Origin: RGIG8775 sp045128735
GTDB taxonomy: Bacteria; Bacillota; Clostridia; Oscillospirales; CAG-272
DNA length: 64,000 nucleotides
Direction of reading: 5' to 3'
Assembly (NCBI GenBank): GCA_045128735.1
Contig: JBGVRT010000089.1
Location: forward strand, 56,215 to 120,214
Every line of letters starts with the position of its first letter. Within the stretch, counting starts at the first letter, position 1. The notes under the pieces were generated by a model. That model made no database searches, was not told where the DNA came from, and worked only from the letters and a program-made list of their open reading frames with translations. Position numbers and translations under genes: made by a program. Below, in pieces: positions 42,625-50,937 of this stretch.

Positions 42625-42780
42625 ATGTCTAACAAGAACGTAGTACCCGAGGCAAGAGAAGCTCTTAACCAGTTTAAGATGCAGGCAGCCAGCGAGGTAG
42701 GTGTTAACCTTAAGAACGGCTACAACGGCGATCTCACATCCCGTCAGGCAGGCTCGGTGGGCGGTCAGATGGTTAAGAAA
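42625..42780 (+). pseudogene. Alpha/beta-type small acid-soluble spore protein, interrupted
   Basis: The first 52 codons of a SASP are intact: NKNVVPEAREALNQFKMQAA and EVGVNLKNGYNGDLTSRQAG, then SVGGQMVKK, with AGAGGAGAAC upstream. Family members continue with MIE-x-YE and end about 10 residues later. Here the frame passes into the 3' end of a large serine recombinase gene on the opposite strand (whose stop codon at 42765 lies inside the SASP). The missing end was not found in the window. SASPs coat and protect spore DNA. Confidence 0.9.
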
Positions 42781-44420
42781 GTGTTTCCCGTACGACGCGC
42801 GAATTTTCCACCTATTTTTTCAAACAATTTCTCCACGTTTTTGCCCGTAAATATTTTTACCTCAAGCCTCGCTTTTCCTTCTCCCTCAATAGTTACAATG
42901 ATTTTGTCAATGTATCTTGCCACAAATTCGTTTGTTATCATACCCGTGCTTGCGTCTCTCACCGCCGCCTCAAGCCCAGACCTGAGCTCGGCAATGCGCT
43001 TGCGATATTCGTCTTTGGAAAAAAGCTGTTCTTCAAGGGTGTTGACAGTCTTTTGAGCTACAGCAATTTCTCTGTCACAGCCGTCGGTCAGCGACTTGAA
43101 GTTATTCGCGGTTACAGACCCAAGTGTGACAAGCTCAAGGAGCTTATTTTTCTTTTGCTCGGCAAGTTCTATCACGCGCTTTTGCTCCTCTATCTTTGTT
43201 GCTATTTCCCCGTCGTCCTCAAGCGACCTGAAGGTTTCGATATAGCTTTCAATCAGCGCCTCAACGTCCACCCTTGTATCGTTGAAAACCTCGAACAAAA
43301 TCGGCTTTATCTCCTTTTCATAGATGGGAAAGGACGGACAGGCATCTGCACCGTTGTTGATTTTGTTTGAGCAGACCCATTTTGAGTTCACCTCACCGTC
43401 TCTGCTCTTTGACTCTCTGCGGTAGTATGCCGCGCCGCAATGCGCGCAATAAAGCTTGCCCGTAAGCAGATTGGCGTGATTGCAGATTCCCCGCCGATTT
43501 TTCACGTCCTCGCTTCTGCGATTGAGCACCGCGTTAGCCTTATCCCATATCTCCTCGCTCACGATAGCGGGAACGATCTCCCCCGTCTCGTCCTTGAACA
43601 TAACCCAGTCCTCCGGGGGCAAAAACTTCTGCTTTTTGGTAAACATATCCACAACCCGAACCTTGTTGCCAACGTAGTACCCCTTGTATTTTGCGTTTGA
43701 AATAATACCCGACATTGTGGTGTGGGCTATTTTGTTTCCGTTATAATTTCTATATCCCTTCTCGTAAAAATATTTTTCAAGCTGCTTCATGCTGTACTCG
43801 CCGCTTGAATACATTTCGAACAGCTCACGCACCATCGGTGCCTGCCCTTCGTCTATCACAAGCCGCTTATCGTCCTTTTTGTATCCGAATATTCGGCTGT
43901 TTCCAAGAACCACGTGGGATTTTATCGCCTGCTGATGCCCGAATTTCACACGCGAGGAAAGCTTCCTTATCTCGTCCTGGGCTATCGAAGACATAATTGT
44001 AAGTCTCAGCTCGGCGTCCTCATCAAGCGTGTTTATGTTGTCATTTTGAAAATACACCCCAACGCCTAACCCTATAAGGTCTCTCGTGTATTGCAGCGAA
44101 TCAAGCGTATTGCGCGCAAAACGCGAAATTTCCTTCGTGATTATAAGGTCGAACTTGTCCTCCTTCGCGTCGGCAATCATCTCGTTGAAACGCCGTCTTT
44201 TCTTTGTGGAAATGCCCGAAATCCCCTCGTCTACGTAGCCGCCGACAAAGCTCCACTTCTTGTTTTGCTTGATCATATTTTCATAATAATCCACTTGGTT
44301 GTCAAGCGAATTGAGCTGTTCGTCGGAGTCAGACGATACACGCGCGTAATAGGTTACACGCAACGGTATTTCGTATATTGACTTTATTCTTAACATTCTT
44401 CTTATATCCAATATATCCAT
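42765..44420 (-). CDS. Large serine recombinase inserted in the SASP gene
   Basis: 551 residues from the ATG at 44420 (GGGAG seven bases upstream). The resolvase domain has YYARVSSDSDEQ with the nucleophile about Ser29 and EISRFARNTLDSLQYTRDLI. Next come a Recombinase domain (FGYKKDDKRLVIDEG ... YFYEKGYRNYNGN), a zinc ribbon (CAHCGAAYYRR ... CSN ... ACPSF) and a coiled coil. It is only distantly similar to the recombinase of the cotJC element. Its last six codons lie in SASP sequence, so the attachment junction lies near 42775-42782. Confidence 0.94.
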   Translation of the reverse strand: MDILDIRRMLRIKSIYEIPLRVTYYARVSSDSDEQLNSLDNQVDYYENMIKQNKKWSFVGGYVDEGISGISTKKRRRFNEMIADAKEDKFDLIITKEISRFARNTLDSLQYTRDLIGLGVGVYFQNDNINTLDEDAELRLTIMSSIAQDEIRKLSSRVKFGHQQAIKSHVVLGNSRIFGYKKDDKRLVIDEGQAPMVRELFEMYSSGEYSMKQLEKYFYEKGYRNYNGNKIAHTTMSGIISNAKYKGYYVGNKVRVVDMFTKKQKFLPPEDWVMFKDETGEIVPAIVSEEIWDKANAVLNRRSEDVKNRRGICNHANLLTGKLYCAHCGAAYYRRESKSRDGEVNSKWVCSNKINNGADACPSFPIYEKEIKPILFEVFNDTRVDVEALIESYIETFRSLEDDGEIATKIEEQKRVIELAEQKKNKLLELVTLGSVTANNFKSLTDGCDREIAVAQKTVNTLEEQLFSKDEYRKRIAELRSGLEAAVRDASTGMITNEFVARYIDKIIVTIEGEGKARLEVKIFTGKNVEKLFEKIGGKFARRTGNTFLTI

Positions 44421-44474
44421 TTTAATTCTCCCGCAAATATATTCGCTTCGTTTTATCATTATCATTATAAATAC

Positions 44475-44549
44475 ATTATACCATAACGAATATGTAGAGT
44501 CAATGGACGAAAAGCGATACCATTATTTTCACTTTCCGTCCTATTGACT
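44475..44549 (-). promoter_or_regulatory. Promoter and candidate operator of the SASP-element recombinase
   Basis: On the minus strand TTGACT (44498-44503) and TATAAT (44475-44480) are 17 bp apart. GAGTCAAT-GGACG (from 44496) and CGTCC-TATTGACTC (to 44549) form an imperfect inverted repeat that overlaps the -35 hexamer, a plausible repressor site or attenuating hairpin. Confidence 0.65.
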
Positions 44550-44550
44550 C

Positions 44551-44721
44551 TCAAATCTTTCTGGGATTGCGCTTTGCCAACATCTCGGTTATCTTTCCTG
44601 TCATTTTCGTATATTCTCTCTGTGTGATCAGATTGCGGTCAAGAAGATACCTGTTGAAATAAAAGAGCCAAAGCTCCTCGGCTAACACCTGCTCGCGTTT
44701 TGAGCTGTCTCTGTACTCCAT
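44551..44721 (-). CDS. Small protein upstream of the SASP-element recombinase
   Basis: 56 residues from the ATG at 44721 after AAAGGAGGTCAGA: MEYRDSSKREQVLAEELWLF, then NRYLLDRNLITQREYTKMTG and a basic end. The LITxxEYxxMxxxITEML segment resembles a SHOCT-type short helical module. It occupies the same place relative to its recombinase as the 45-codon ORF of the cotJC element. A role in recombination control is possible but unproven. Confidence 0.7.
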   Translation of the reverse strand: MEYRDSSKREQVLAEELWLFYFNRYLLDRNLITQREYTKMTGKITEMLAKRNPRKI

Positions 44722-44850
44722 TCTGACCTCCTTTATTCAGGTTCTGTAATTATTATTGGATGCAGATGTTGTCCGTAATCGTCAAAATCAATGCTTGACC
44801 TTGTTAGTTTTCGATGTTTAATAGCATATTTTGCATTTTTCGAAAGCACG

Positions 44851-44877
44851 AAAAAATCCCCCCATTATGGGGGGATT
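44851..44877 (-). terminator. Terminator hairpin
   Basis: AATCCCCCC pairs with GGGGGGATT over 5 nt. The minus strand continues with six T, so it ends a minus-strand transcript, presumably of the gene whose 3' remnant lies at 44953-45135. Confidence 0.8.
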
Positions 44878-44878
44878 A

Positions 44879-44925
44879 CAGTCTGTCGAAAAAGTCACCG
44901 AAGAGATGGCTTTTTCGACAGACTG
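44879..44925. repeat. Perfect 16-bp inverted repeat
   Basis: CAGTCTGTCGAAAAAG (44879-44894) and CTTTTTCGACAGACTG (44910-44925) with a 15-nt loop. It lies between a terminator and a second hairpin (AACGGAGGTTC/GAACCTCCGTT, 44926-44951). It may be a dispersed palindromic element. Confidence 0.8.
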
Positions 44926-44952
44926 AACGGAGGTTCGATTGAACCTCCGTTC

Positions 44953-45135
44953 TTATGTACGCAGCCAATTTTCCGCAGCTCGTTCGCACATTTCCTCTAT
45001 ATAATCGCGTTTGATAAGGGTATTGCGCCACTCCTGCGAGAGATTCTCATATCCGTAAAGCGCACCCGAAAGTCCGCCGTTCGTATCGGAAAAGATTATA
45101 GCTCCGTTACCGCTTACCACTGTATTGTCGGCTTT
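44953..45135 (-). pseudogene. 3' remnant of an ADP-ribosylglycohydrolase-family gene
   Basis: 60 in-frame codons end at the TAA at 44953. The wording SDTNGGLSGALYGYENLSQE and RDYIEEMCERAAENWLRT matches the C-terminal region of ADP-ribosylglycohydrolases (DTN...GALAG-YYG...EEW...YIE-LC). An in-frame stop at 45136-45138 and unrelated sequence beyond show truncation at the 5' side. The remainder of the gene was not found in the window. Confidence 0.6.
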
Positions 45136-45185
45136 TTAGACACCTTTCCTTTTACAAATATATCATTCTATTGTTTTGAATTTAT

Positions 45186-45884
45186 ATGCTAAATTATTGC
45201 CGTGTATCCACACCTCACCAGCGACTCGAACGTCAGATTACCAACATCACTGAACTTTATCCAAAAGCAATCATCTTTAGAGAGTTCTACACCGGAACCA
45301 CTCAGAACCGACCTAACTGGGAACGACTCATGGCACAAATAAAAAAGGAAGACACTATAGTTTTCGATAGCGTCTCCCGTATGAGCCGTAATGCCGATGA
45401 AGGCTTTAAGGATTACAAAGCCCTATATGAAATGGGTGTCAATCTTATCTTTCTAAATGAACCGCTAATTAACACTTCGGTCTTCGACTCGACCAAGAAA
45501 AATCTTCTTAATATTGATATAGCAACCGGTAATACCGCCGTTGATGATTTCTTCAAAGGCAACGTTCAGCTCATAAACAACTTTATGATGGCATTAGCCG
45601 AGCAGCAGATCAAAGCAGCCTTTGAGCAATCAGAGAAAGAAGTTACTGACCTTCACTCTCGAATCTCTCAGGGTATGCGCGAAGCTAAAAAGAATGGTGT
45701 CAAGATTGGTCTTTCCAAAGGCACTACACTTACTACTAAGAAGTCTATCGACTGCAAAGCTATTATTCAAAAACACTCTAAAGACTTTGGTGGTAGCCTG
45801 GAAGATCCCGATGTCATCAAACTTTGTGGTTGTTCAAGGAATTCATATTACAAATATAAGCAAGAACTTAAAACCGCAAAGTAA
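45186..45884 (+). CDS. Serine resolvase/invertase-type recombinase, copy A
   Basis: 232 residues with YCRVSTPHQRLERQITNITE (catalytic Ser after RV) and FDSVSRMSRNADEGF. The C-terminal part contains a helix-turn-helix-like segment (DPDVIKLCGCSRNSYYKYK). From 45195 onward it is nearly identical to copy B at 62693-63391, but the first codons and upstream sequence differ (MLNYCRV versus MIYAYCRV), and no RBS precedes this ATG. Copy A is therefore probably a 5'-disrupted duplicate, possibly not expressed. Confidence 0.8.
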   Translation: MLNYCRVSTPHQRLERQITNITELYPKAIIFREFYTGTTQNRPNWERLMAQIKKEDTIVFDSVSRMSRNADEGFKDYKALYEMGVNLIFLNEPLINTSVFDSTKKNLLNIDIATGNTAVDDFFKGNVQLINNFMMALAEQQIKAAFEQSEKEVTDLHSRISQGMREAKKNGVKIGLSKGTTLTTKKSIDCKAIIQKHSKDFGGSLEDPDVIKLCGCSRNSYYKYKQELKTAK

Positions 45885-45923
45885 CAAGTCTATGTTTCAG
45901 CTAATATGTTAAGTTTCGAAAAC

Positions 45924-45952
45924 TTGACAGAATTCTAAAAACATGATATAAT
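45924..45952 (+). promoter_or_regulatory. Promoter of the SGNH hydrolase gene
   Basis: TTGACA (45924-45929) and TATAAT (45947-45952) are 17 bp apart with TG one base before the -10, 35 nt upstream of the start codon (AGGAGGG in between). Confidence 0.9.
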
Positions 45953-45987
45953 GATTCTAATAAATGTAACATAGGAGGGATAAATTT

Positions 45988-46671
45988 ATGAAAGACTTTC
46001 AGGAAAATGTTGTTCCGGCTCTTGCGCAAAACAGCGAGAACGTTTTTATTTATAACAACGAGAACAGCAAACTCAAAATACTATTTGCAGGAAATTCAAT
46101 AACAAAACACGCGCCCAAGCCGTCAATAGGATGGACTAATGATTGCGGAATGGCGGCGTCGTCGCTTGAGCGGGATTACGTTCATATTATCATCAAGCGA
46201 ATTATGGAGCAATACGACAAAAACGTTTCATTTGCTATTGCGCAAGTCGCAGAGTATGAGCGCACCTTTTTTAACTGCAAGCCCGAATGTTCCTACAAGG
46301 AAATTAAAGATTTCGACGCGGACATAATAATCACCTTCTACGGAGCCAACGTAACGAAAGACTATGACACGATGGAGAATCCGCCTAAAACCTTTGCCGA
46401 GGCTTACGAGGATATGCGCAATTATCTTGTCGGCTCCAATACCTCGGTTTATCATTCAATGGGATTTTATATTCGTCCTGTTTTGGATGCGGAAAAGCGT
46501 TCCGTTGCCCAAAAATACGGTGAGCCATTCATTGATATTTCAGATATTCGATCACTTCCGGAAACACACGGTTTATTTAACCATCCCAATGATCTCGGAA
46601 TGCAGATGATTGCCGATCGATTCTTTGAAGCAATAGAAAAAGATCTTAAACGCATAGCAAATAACAAATAG
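45988..46671 (+). CDS. SGNH/GDSL-family hydrolase (probable esterase)
   Basis: 227 residues, no signal peptide. Block I is ILFAGNSITKH with the nucleophile Ser in GNSIT, the block III-like region is ITFYGANVT, and the catalytic Asp/His block is HPNDLGMQMIADRFF. The family removes acyl groups, commonly acetyl, from carbohydrates. It faces the GH110-like gene across a shared terminator, so it may deacetylate the same glycan inside the cell. Confidence 0.87.
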   Translation: MKDFQENVVPALAQNSENVFIYNNENSKLKILFAGNSITKHAPKPSIGWTNDCGMAASSLERDYVHIIIKRIMEQYDKNVSFAIAQVAEYERTFFNCKPECSYKEIKDFDADIIITFYGANVTKDYDTMENPPKTFAEAYEDMRNYLVGSNTSVYHSMGFYIRPVLDAEKRSVAQKYGEPFIDISDIRSLPETHGLFNHPNDLGMQMIADRFFEAIEKDLKRIANNK

Positions 46672-46684
46672 TCTGCGCACACCA

Positions 46685-46730
46685 AAATCCCCCAAAGGAG
46701 TAGGAAATTAAGCTCCTTTGGGGGATTTTT
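46685..46730. terminator. Terminator between the SGNH and GH110-like genes
   Basis: AAATCCCCCAAAGGAG pairs with CTCCTTTGGGGGATTT followed by TT. The right arm and following bases (CTCCTTTGGGGGATTTTTAT) are repeated at 63806-63825. Confidence 0.88.
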
Positions 46731-46753
46731 ATGAAAAACACAATATAGGCAAA

Positions 46754-48361
46754 TCAAATATCGCTGTCGACCTGTCCGCAATTTTTAAAGGTTGCGGGCT
46801 TTTCGCACGCTGAGTTTTCAAGAGTATTATTCTTCCAGACAAAACTCTCAACGTTGTCGGCAGACAAAAGGCTGCCGTTACAGTTTACAAATCTGTTGTC
46901 CGAAACCTCTATGTATTTGTGGTAATAATTCTTTCCGTCAAAGGCTTCGCGCGGTTTTATCTCGATAACGTTTTTGCCCCAATTGCCTCTTGTAAAGCGG
47001 CAGTTGTCAAAGGTGTTGTCAAAAATTCGCACGTCTTGTGTGCCGCCCGCTTCAAACCAGAATTTTCCGTCGCTTTCAAAGAGAATAGCAACACCGGGAG
47101 TATTAAAATAGTTATTCCTTATAATCGCTTTGCCCTTGGTAGCAATAAGCATTCCTCTGGCACGGTTGTTACGGACTGTGTTGTTTTCAAAAACCAAGTC
47201 GCAATTCCACGTCAGATCCTCAAAAACGTCGCCTATCTCTATGCCCTCTGTTCCGCCCTCAATAAAGAGCTTGGTATAATTCATATTAACAGTTTGTACG
47301 GCAGTTATTTTCCTTGTGGATTTAGGGATAAGAGTTTTGGGTTCAAGAACGGCGATTTCGTCACCGACCTCATATATTGAGAGTCCTTTTGCCTGCGGGT
47401 GCACGTATTTTACAAGTACGCTTTCCCCGTCCTTTTCCACAACGGGATTAAACTCTCCGTGGATATTGAGCGCGTCGTCTTGCTGCTCGGAGAAGCTACT
47501 GTTTGTAACCTTTACAAGCCCTTTGCAATTCACAAAATGCGTTGCGTCGGCATTGAGTGAGAAATAGTCCTCTTCTCTCGCCTTTACCGTCATTTTGTCA
47601 ATAGTTACGTTGATAGATTTCTCCGCAAGAACGCCCATTCCGTAGCTCTTGTACATAGTAACGTTGTCTATGGTGGTATCCTTGCATCTGTCGATCACCA
47701 CGTTGCAGGCGTGGCGCAGATGGGCGCGAGCAACAAGCACCATTCCCTCTCGCAATTCAAGCGCCTTATCCTTATTATGCACTCTGAAAAGCCCGTCGTC
47801 AAGCATTTCAAAATACATATTTCTGTCAAAGGAATCACGGCTTTCGGCTATCATTTCCTTGCTTGTTCCGTCATTTAAAAGGCAGAAATATCTGAACGGC
47901 TCATCGTTTCCGTCGCCGTCGCTAAGATACAGCGTGGTGCCGTTCACGTAACACTCGCTTCCGCCAAGATAGGAAAAATCAAAACTTTCCTCGTCCACAG
48001 CCATCACCTTAAGACAAAAGGCCTTTGTCTTTTCGTAGTCGATAGACAGATTTTTAATTGTAATATTGTTAGAGCCAACAAGCGCAAACGGAATCATATC
48101 CGAGTGAAAAACGAACTCGCTTCCGCCGCCGTCGACGGTGAAGTTTTCCATTTGTTCTATAAGAAAAGCAATTCTCTTTTCACCGTATATATCGTGGTTT
48201 GAAACGTGAAGGAGGCGTTCCGACGCCTTTTCGGGATAAATATCGTACCGTCCGCAATCAAAAACAAGACAATCATCGCCTATCTCGCGGCAATAATTTA
48301 TGGCGTTGAACAAATTGTATGCGTGGTCGTTTGTGGTATTAAATCTACTGTAATTAATCAT
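46754..48361 (-). CDS. Right-handed beta-helix glycosidase, GH110-like (alpha-1,3-galactosidase family)
   Basis: 535 residues, no signal peptide. Repeated parallel beta-helix turns (NNITIKNLSIDYEKT, NTVRNNRARGMLIATKGKAI, NTFDNCRFTRGNWGKNVIEI) and the acidic motif SFSEQQDDALNIHG (about residue 296), with REEDYFSLNADATHFVNCKG before it, resemble GH110 enzymes that release terminal alpha-1,3-galactose. Starts one base after the AraC regulator stop, so it is cotranscribed. Activity is inferred from motif similarity. Confidence 0.72.
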   Translation of the reverse strand: MINYSRFNTTNDHAYNLFNAINYCREIGDDCLVFDCGRYDIYPEKASERLLHVSNHDIYGEKRIAFLIEQMENFTVDGGGSEFVFHSDMIPFALVGSNNITIKNLSIDYEKTKAFCLKVMAVDEESFDFSYLGGSECYVNGTTLYLSDGDGNDEPFRYFCLLNDGTSKEMIAESRDSFDRNMYFEMLDDGLFRVHNKDKALELREGMVLVARAHLRHACNVVIDRCKDTTIDNVTMYKSYGMGVLAEKSINVTIDKMTVKAREEDYFSLNADATHFVNCKGLVKVTNSSFSEQQDDALNIHGEFNPVVEKDGESVLVKYVHPQAKGLSIYEVGDEIAVLEPKTLIPKSTRKITAVQTVNMNYTKLFIEGGTEGIEIGDVFEDLTWNCDLVFENNTVRNNRARGMLIATKGKAIIRNNYFNTPGVAILFESDGKFWFEAGGTQDVRIFDNTFDNCRFTRGNWGKNVIEIKPREAFDGKNYYHKYIEVSDNRFVNCNGSLLSADNVESFVWKNNTLENSACEKPATFKNCGQVDSDI

Positions 48362-48362
48362 T

Positions 48363-49271
48363 TTAGCCCTTTCTGCGCCTCAAATATTCACGGGGTGTAC
48401 ACCCCATATAACGGCGAAAGATTTTTGTATAATAGCTGGAGTTGGAAAACCCGGTATTCTGCGCAGCTTCGGTAACCGACAGTCCCTCTTCTTCCAAAAG
48501 CTGTATTGATTTTTTGATTCTGAGTCCCATCAGGTATTCGAATGCCGTTTGCCTCGTAATACGCTTAAAGCACCTGCAAAATTCGCTTTTGCTAAGATTA
48601 CACATTGATGCAATTTCTTCAAGGTTAAGCTTTGATGCGTAATTGTCATTCATATACTGAATGGCTTTCTTTATAGGTGATACCGACAACGGCTTCTCGA
48701 CCGACAAGCCGCTTAACCGTTTGGCTTCTTTGTAAAACAAATGCCACAGCTGGCACAAAATGCCTTTAACTTCTATTTCCCATCCATCTTCCTTTTTCTT
48801 CATTATCTCGTGTATTGAGATACACAGGCTTGACATATCATTGCTTCCGTTTTCAAAAAGCATTGAAGGAAGCGATTTGGCATCCATCACGCCCTCAAAA
48901 AACTTTTTTGCAAAAGCTCCGTCGGGATCTCCGTCAATCGCACTTGTCAAAAAGCTGATAACAAGATATCGGCACCCTCCATCATCAACGTATTGACCCG
49001 AATGCATAGCCCCTGAGTTGACAAACACACAGTCGCCTTTTTCCATACGGTAATGCTTGTCATTAACCTGATATTCCATTTGACCCTGCAACACTACCGT
49101 AAATTCAAGCCCCTTGTGCCAATGCAAATCAAAGGCGCCGTTAAAGAAGTACGATAAATTACAAACACAGGTCTCTACGGGAAACCCCTCTCCCGTTTTC
49201 CATTTATCGTATTCAAGTCCGTTTGCATCTATAGCCAATCGAAATACCCCATTAAAAGATGTGCTTCGCAT
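48363..49271 (-). CDS. AraC-family transcriptional regulator of the carbohydrate locus
   Basis: 302 residues from the ATG at 49271 (GGAGG upstream). The N-terminal cupin domain (HWHKGLEFTVVLQGQMEYQV) probably binds a sugar. The C-terminal double helix-turn-helix has LNLEEIASMCNLSKSEFCRC and VTEAAQNTGFSNSSYYTKIF with RRYMGCTPREYL. It is transcribed with the GH110-like gene and diverges from the solute-binding protein gene; its likely target is the 16-bp site at 49288-49303. Confidence 0.92.
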   Translation of the reverse strand: MRSTSFNGVFRLAIDANGLEYDKWKTGEGFPVETCVCNLSYFFNGAFDLHWHKGLEFTVVLQGQMEYQVNDKHYRMEKGDCVFVNSGAMHSGQYVDDGGCRYLVISFLTSAIDGDPDGAFAKKFFEGVMDAKSLPSMLFENGSNDMSSLCISIHEIMKKKEDGWEIEVKGILCQLWHLFYKEAKRLSGLSVEKPLSVSPIKKAIQYMNDNYASKLNLEEIASMCNLSKSEFCRCFKRITRQTAFEYLMGLRIKKSIQLLEEEGLSVTEAAQNTGFSNSSYYTKIFRRYMGCTPREYLRRRKG

Positions 49272-49287
49272 ACCAAACCTCCAAACG

Positions 49288-49303
49288 AGCAATATAGTAT
49301 CAA
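49288..49303 (+). promoter_or_regulatory. Candidate AraC-regulator binding site, copy 1
   Basis: AGCAATATAGTATCAA in the divergent region between the AraC gene and the solute-binding protein gene. The same 16 bases occur on the minus strand at 58497-58512, upstream of the CE2-like surface protein. Both sites are followed by a TACTATAGT block. The region 49304-49360 also has two TTGATATTAT direct repeats. Confidence 0.6.
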
Positions 49304-49420
49304 AAATCAGTAATATATTGATATTATTTATCTGATTTTGATATTATAATTATACTATAGTATTACAAAAAATGCAATAACTTTTGGAAAATTAACTTTC
49401 TTTGCAAGGAGGAAACCATT

Positions 49421-50890
49421 ATGAAAAAAAGCTTGAGATTTATATGTCTTGTTATTGCTCTCATTTTGATAACTACGGTATTGGCTTCGTGCGGAAACAG
49501 TGACGACACAACGGTTGCCAAGGATACCAATATTCAAAATGAAACCGGACGAGATGCCGTCAAGGACACCGTTCCCGCGGATCTTCAATTCAAGGGAGAG
49601 ACTGTAACCTTTTTCGTCCGAGATGACCAAGAGCTTTGGAAACACGAAATAGACGTAGAAAACACTACAAACGATACTCTTTACGATGCTATTTACTATA
49701 GAAACTCAACAGTAGAAGATAGGCTTGGTATAACCATTAAACAGATAGGACAAGCGGGTACGTATGCCGTTGCCGACTCCTGGAACTCCACACTCAGAAA
49801 TGCGGTACTTACAAAAAGCGGCGATTTCGATGCATCGGCAATTTATGCCTCCACCGGTTCAGCTTTAGCGGTTGAAGGACTATATTACAACGTCCTCGAC
49901 CTACCGTATATAGCTTTTGAACAGCCGTGGTGGAACGATTCAATTATTGAAGAAGTTACTCTGTTTGACACGCTATACTACCTTGCAGGCGATATCTGTA
50001 TAACTCAAATAGCAAACGGTTTATGTATTTTCTACAACAAGAATCTTTTTTCAGAGCTTTATGGAACACGGAATATAAAGCTTTTTGACGTAGTTGAAAA
50101 GGGCGAGTGGACAATTGACTATATGAGTGAGCTTGTCTCAAATGCGTGGATAGATGAGAACAGTGACGGCATTGTAAGTGACGGAGACACCGTAGGATTT
50201 TTTGCAAACACCGCCGGCGGCGGTATGGATGCCTGGATACCCGCAATGGGTATAAGCCTTACAAAAATGGTTGACGGATATCCGGAGCTTACCTTTTACA
50301 GTGAGCACACAGTAGCGGCATTTGAAAAGCTCCGTGGTCTATACAATAACAATCCCGGCACACTGAACGCGTCGGCAACCGCAACAAAATTTATGGTAGG
50401 AAATCAGCTGTTTACAATGGAGTATCTTAACGGCGGTTCAAAATTCAGAGCTATGAAGGATAACTACGGTGTACTTCCGCTTCCAAAATTCGATGCGGAG
50501 CAAGACGATTATTATACCACCTTTGATAATGCCGCCTCTCTTGTGGTTGTTCTTTCCACTTGCAATAGAACCGATCTGATTGGCGCAACACTTGAGCTTA
50601 TGGGTGCTGAATCATACAAACAGGTGACTCCCACATATTTTGAAATTTGTCTTCAAGGTAAATATTCAGATGCCCCTGAGGACGCTGAAATGTACGATAG
50701 GATCATCAATAGCTTTGTATATAGCTTTGGCTTCTGTTACTCCACGAAGAGTCTTGAAGGTATTGGCGGACTTTTCAGAAATCTTGATGTTGATATTGCG
50801 CAAAAATATGAAGCAAACAAAATCAAATATGAAAATGCGCTTAATACGCTTATAGACAAATTGGATGAAATCTCTTTTTTGACCGAATAG
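49421..50890 (+). CDS. Extracellular solute-binding lipoprotein (ABC sugar uptake type)
   Basis: 489 residues after AAGGAGGAAACC. A lipoprotein signal peptide ends at LASC (Cys24). The mature protein resembles family 1 solute-binding proteins with alternating alpha/beta lobes (LYDAIYYRNSTVEDRLGI, AYFIYNK-like FYNKNLFSEL). No ABC permease or ATPase genes are adjacent. The C-terminus is closely similar to the partial protein at 63864-64000 (YEANKIKYENALNTLIDKLD). Role inferred: capture of oligosaccharides released by the neighbouring surface enzymes. Confidence 0.88.
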   Translation: MKKSLRFICLVIALILITTVLASCGNSDDTTVAKDTNIQNETGRDAVKDTVPADLQFKGETVTFFVRDDQELWKHEIDVENTTNDTLYDAIYYRNSTVEDRLGITIKQIGQAGTYAVADSWNSTLRNAVLTKSGDFDASAIYASTGSALAVEGLYYNVLDLPYIAFEQPWWNDSIIEEVTLFDTLYYLAGDICITQIANGLCIFYNKNLFSELYGTRNIKLFDVVEKGEWTIDYMSELVSNAWIDENSDGIVSDGDTVGFFANTAGGGMDAWIPAMGISLTKMVDGYPELTFYSEHTVAAFEKLRGLYNNNPGTLNASATATKFMVGNQLFTMEYLNGGSKFRAMKDNYGVLPLPKFDAEQDDYYTTFDNAASLVVVLSTCNRTDLIGATLELMGAESYKQVTPTYFEICLQGKYSDAPEDAEMYDRIINSFVYSFGFCYSTKSLEGIGGLFRNLDVDIAQKYEANKIKYENALNTLIDKLDEISFLTE

Positions 50891-50897
50891 CGAATGT

Positions 50898-50934
50898 AAA
50901 AGGGCTAAACTCATTTGAGAATAGCCCTTTTTCT
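50898..50934. terminator. Terminator between the lipoprotein and GH genes
   Basis: AAAGGGCTAAACTCA pairs with TGAGAATAGCCCTTT (small mismatch) with T-runs on both sides, serving the two converging genes. Confidence 0.85.
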
Positions 50935-50937
50935 TTG

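Larger units (their letters stand above)
42781..44721. mobile_element. Serine-recombinase element in the SASP gene (right end unresolved)
   Basis: The left junction is precise to a few bases, because SASP coding stops at about 42780. The element contains at least the recombinase, its promoter and a 56-codon ORF. The other attachment site, with the SASP C-terminal codons, was not found up to 64000, so the right part may be deleted or rearranged. The sequence from 44850 onward is unrelated gene debris. Confidence 0.6.

Noticed and set aside
42781..43056. Extension of the SASP frame to 143 codons
   Set aside because: After codon 52 the frame is antisense to the serine recombinase and unlike any SASP. 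It is a chance fusion frame.
44791..45192. 133-codon plus-strand frame
   Set aside because: It runs through two terminator hairpins and antisense to the ADP-ribosylglycohydrolase remnant, with no RBS or family resemblance.
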